Shown here: piece by piece, positions 45,474-46,531 of the stretch | Layout: every line of letters begins with the position of its first letter | Numbering within the stretch: position 1 is the first letter of the stretch | DNA from: Sulfuricellaceae bacterium | GTDB taxonomy: Bacteria > Pseudomonadota > Gammaproteobacteria > Burkholderiales > Sulfuricellaceae | Direction of reading: 5' to 3' | NCBI GenBank assembly: GCA_030690895.1 | Contig: JAUYFQ010000063.1 | Coordinates: 1-46,531 of the forward strand | DNA length: 46,531 nucleotides | Made by a program: the position numbers and the translations under genes | The notes under the pieces: model-generated | Told to the model about the DNA's origin: nothing | The model's input: the letters and a program-made list of their open reading frames with translations, nothing else | The model's database searches: none

Positions 45474-46010
45474 ATGTTGGAAATAGATCAATCCGGTTTT
45501 CTCAAGGGGGGGCGGTTCATCCCCTCCCCGAATTTCGACGAGCGCCCGCCGGAAGGGCCGGTCACTCTGCTGGTGATTCACAACATCAGCCTGCCGCCGC
45601 GCGAGTATGGCGGCGAGGGAGTGATCGAGTTTTTTACCAATCGGCTCGATCCAAAGGCTCACGAGTATTACCGCATGATTGCGGATTTGAAAGTGTCGAC
45701 GCATTTTTTTATCCGGCGCGACGGCGAAATTATCCAGTTTGTGTCGTGCAATTTGCGCGCCTGGCACGCGGGCGTTTCAAATTGGAAAAATCGCGAACGC
45801 TGTAACGATTTTTCTATCGGCATCGAACTGGAGGGCAGCGATTTCGATGCCTATTCCGATGTGCAATACGTCAAGCTGGCCGAGTTGACGCAAGCGCTGA
45901 CACGCGCCTACCTGCTGGAAGACGTCGTTGGTCACCAACTCATCGCCCCGGATCGCAAGACAGATCCAGGGCCGTTCTTCGAGTGGGAACGCTACCGCGC
46001 TTTAATCTGA
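45474..46010 (+). CDS. ampD: 1,6-anhydro-N-acetylmuramyl-L-alanine amidase AmpD
   Basis: A 178-residue cytoplasmic zinc amidase of muropeptide recycling that removes the stem peptide from anhydro-muropeptides. Zinc ligands are H36 (VIHNISLP), H154 (VGHQLIAPD) and D164 (RKTDPGPFF), at the same spacing as in E. coli AmpD. E118/E120 in IGIELEGSDF supply the acidic residue. In species with AmpC, loss of AmpD raises beta-lactamase; no ampC or ampR is in the window. ATG 45474 has AAGGTG upstream. A palindromic repeat begins right after the stop codon. Confidence 0.95.
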   Translation: MLEIDQSGFLKGGRFIPSPNFDERPPEGPVTLLVIHNISLPPREYGGEGVIEFFTNRLDPKAHEYYRMIADLKVSTHFFIRRDGEIIQFVSCNLRAWHAGVSNWKNRERCNDFSIGIELEGSDFDAYSDVQYVKLAELTQALTRAYLLEDVVGHQLIAPDRKTDPGPFFEWERYRALI

Positions 46011-46135
46011 ACTCGCGTAGCGAAACTGCGCCCCTCTTCTCGCCGGATTGAGCGGCTATGCCGCCAATCCCGGCGGGGACACTCCTTGCGGGTGCTCCCC
46101 ATGGGAGAGAGTTAGGAGAGAGGGGGGCAGGCAAA
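46011..46135. repeat. Enlarged SPNSLP-type palindromic element after ampD
   Basis: On the minus strand it reads CCCCTCTCTCCTAACTCTCT followed by CCCATGGGGAG, then about 60 extra bases containing the hairpin CCGCC...GGCGG, and ends GCGCAGTTTCGCTACGCGAG. Both borders match the ybbP and lpxH copies; the middle is expanded. It lies directly before an insertion sequence. Confidence 0.75.
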
Positions 46136-46150
46136 ATAGAACTTCTCCTA

Positions 46151-46531
46151 TAGTGGACCCCAATTTCCGGACAGTAATTTAAGATGGTAGCCTGCTGTAA
46201 AAAGGGGCAGGTTATGAGTGAACGGAAGCGCAAGATTTTTAGTAGTCAGCAAAAAGCCAAAGTCGCGCTGGAAGCGGTGCGCGGGGTCAAGACGGTAAAC
46301 GAGATTGCCCAGGAATTTGGCGTGCACCCGACCCAGGTGGGGCTGTGGAAGAAAGAGCTGCAAGAACAGGCTGCCTGTCTATTCGATGCCAAGCGCGGTC
46401 CCAAGCCGGTGGATCCATCTGCCAGCCCGGAGCGGCTCTACTCCGAGATCGGGCGGCTCAAGATGGAACTGGACTGGCTCAATACCCACACGGGGCACTA
46501 GAAAAAAGTCCGGGATAAGCCAGTAGAAACG
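46151..46531 (+). mobile_element. Left part of an IS3-family insertion sequence
   Basis: A probable left inverted repeat TAGTGGACCCCAATTTCCGG begins at 46151 and resembles IS3-family ends (TGxACCCCxAATTxxxGGACAG). The OrfA gene follows 40 bases on. The window ends before OrfB and the right end. Confidence 0.75.
46214..46501 (+). pseudogene. IS3-family transposase OrfA, probably frameshifted
   Basis: A 95-residue OrfA with the helix-turn-helix and leucine-zipper pattern (AKVALEAVRGVKTVNEIAQE, FGVHPTQVGLWKKEL, then LYSEIGRLKMELDWL). IS3-family OrfA proteins normally end ...WLxKKSGxS. Here the frame runs LNTHTGH and stops, but deleting 19 bases (46482-46500) would restore DWLRKKSGISQ followed by a stop. 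So the copy appears to carry a 19-base insertion. AGGGG precedes the ATG. The A6 run at 46502-46507 would be the place of programmed frameshifting. Confidence 0.75.

Noticed and set aside
45041-45805. A 254-codon plus-strand frame spanning the end of the diguanylate cyclase and the start of ampD
   Set aside because: It reads both genes out of frame; each has intact catalytic motifs in its own frame.

Overview
The window looks like a betaproteobacterial chromosome segment. It is moderately GC-rich, with tightly packed core genes on both strands. The family mix supports this: Uup, PurB, TesA divergent from YbbAP, HtpG, a standalone TrpB2-type protein, a membrane 'SpecificRecomb' protein, YgiQ, CysS, GlnS, two cyclophilins, LpxH, a class I-beta DAHP synthase, PBP1C and AmpD. 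I cannot name the genus. I saw no rRNA, tRNA or CRISPR array.

Layout. Positions 1-5400 hold uup and purB on the minus strand, with an orphan Phd-type antitoxin and two complete VapBC modules between them. Positions 5400-9600 hold the tesA / ybbA-ybbP divergon, with tesA and ybbA start codons sharing one CATG, followed by the tail of a lost PIN toxin. Positions 9600-15000 hold an NlpE/META envelope protein and a two-gene phosphorelay: a receiver fused to an RsbW-like ATPase, and a 1140-residue hybrid kinase. Positions 15000-18600 hold a deleted RelB/YafQ locus, htpG behind a sigma-32-like promoter, a VapB remnant and an HDOD protein. Positions 18700-26460 are ordinary metabolism and tRNA charging (trpB2, recombinase-like membrane protein, ygiQ, an OlsB-like acyltransferase, cysS). 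Positions 26500-29330 are an inserted hipB-hipA-secreted protein operon. Positions 29330-36900 run from glnS through a TPR protein, an L,D-transpeptidase, ppiA, ppiB and lpxH to DAHP synthase. Positions 36900-44430 carry a RelBE-like module beside a truncated transposase, a membrane spermidine-synthase-like protein, an autoregulated Fic protein, pbpC and another VapBC. The window ends with a diguanylate cyclase, ampD and the left end of an IS3-family element.

Two things stand out. First, toxin-antitoxin loci have repeatedly settled between housekeeping genes. Ten loci are visible if Fic is counted, and four are partial or decayed, so the window shows several stages of gain and loss. Second, short palindromic repeats are everywhere, and one family has entered protein-coding genes without breaking the frame. 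The same SPNSLP...GSLREF peptide occurs in YbbP and at the C-terminus of LpxH, and a GC-richer relative interrupts CysS and PBP1C. A perfect 19-bp inverted repeat also buries the hipA start codon in a possible mRNA hairpin. These are the best leads for something undescribed.
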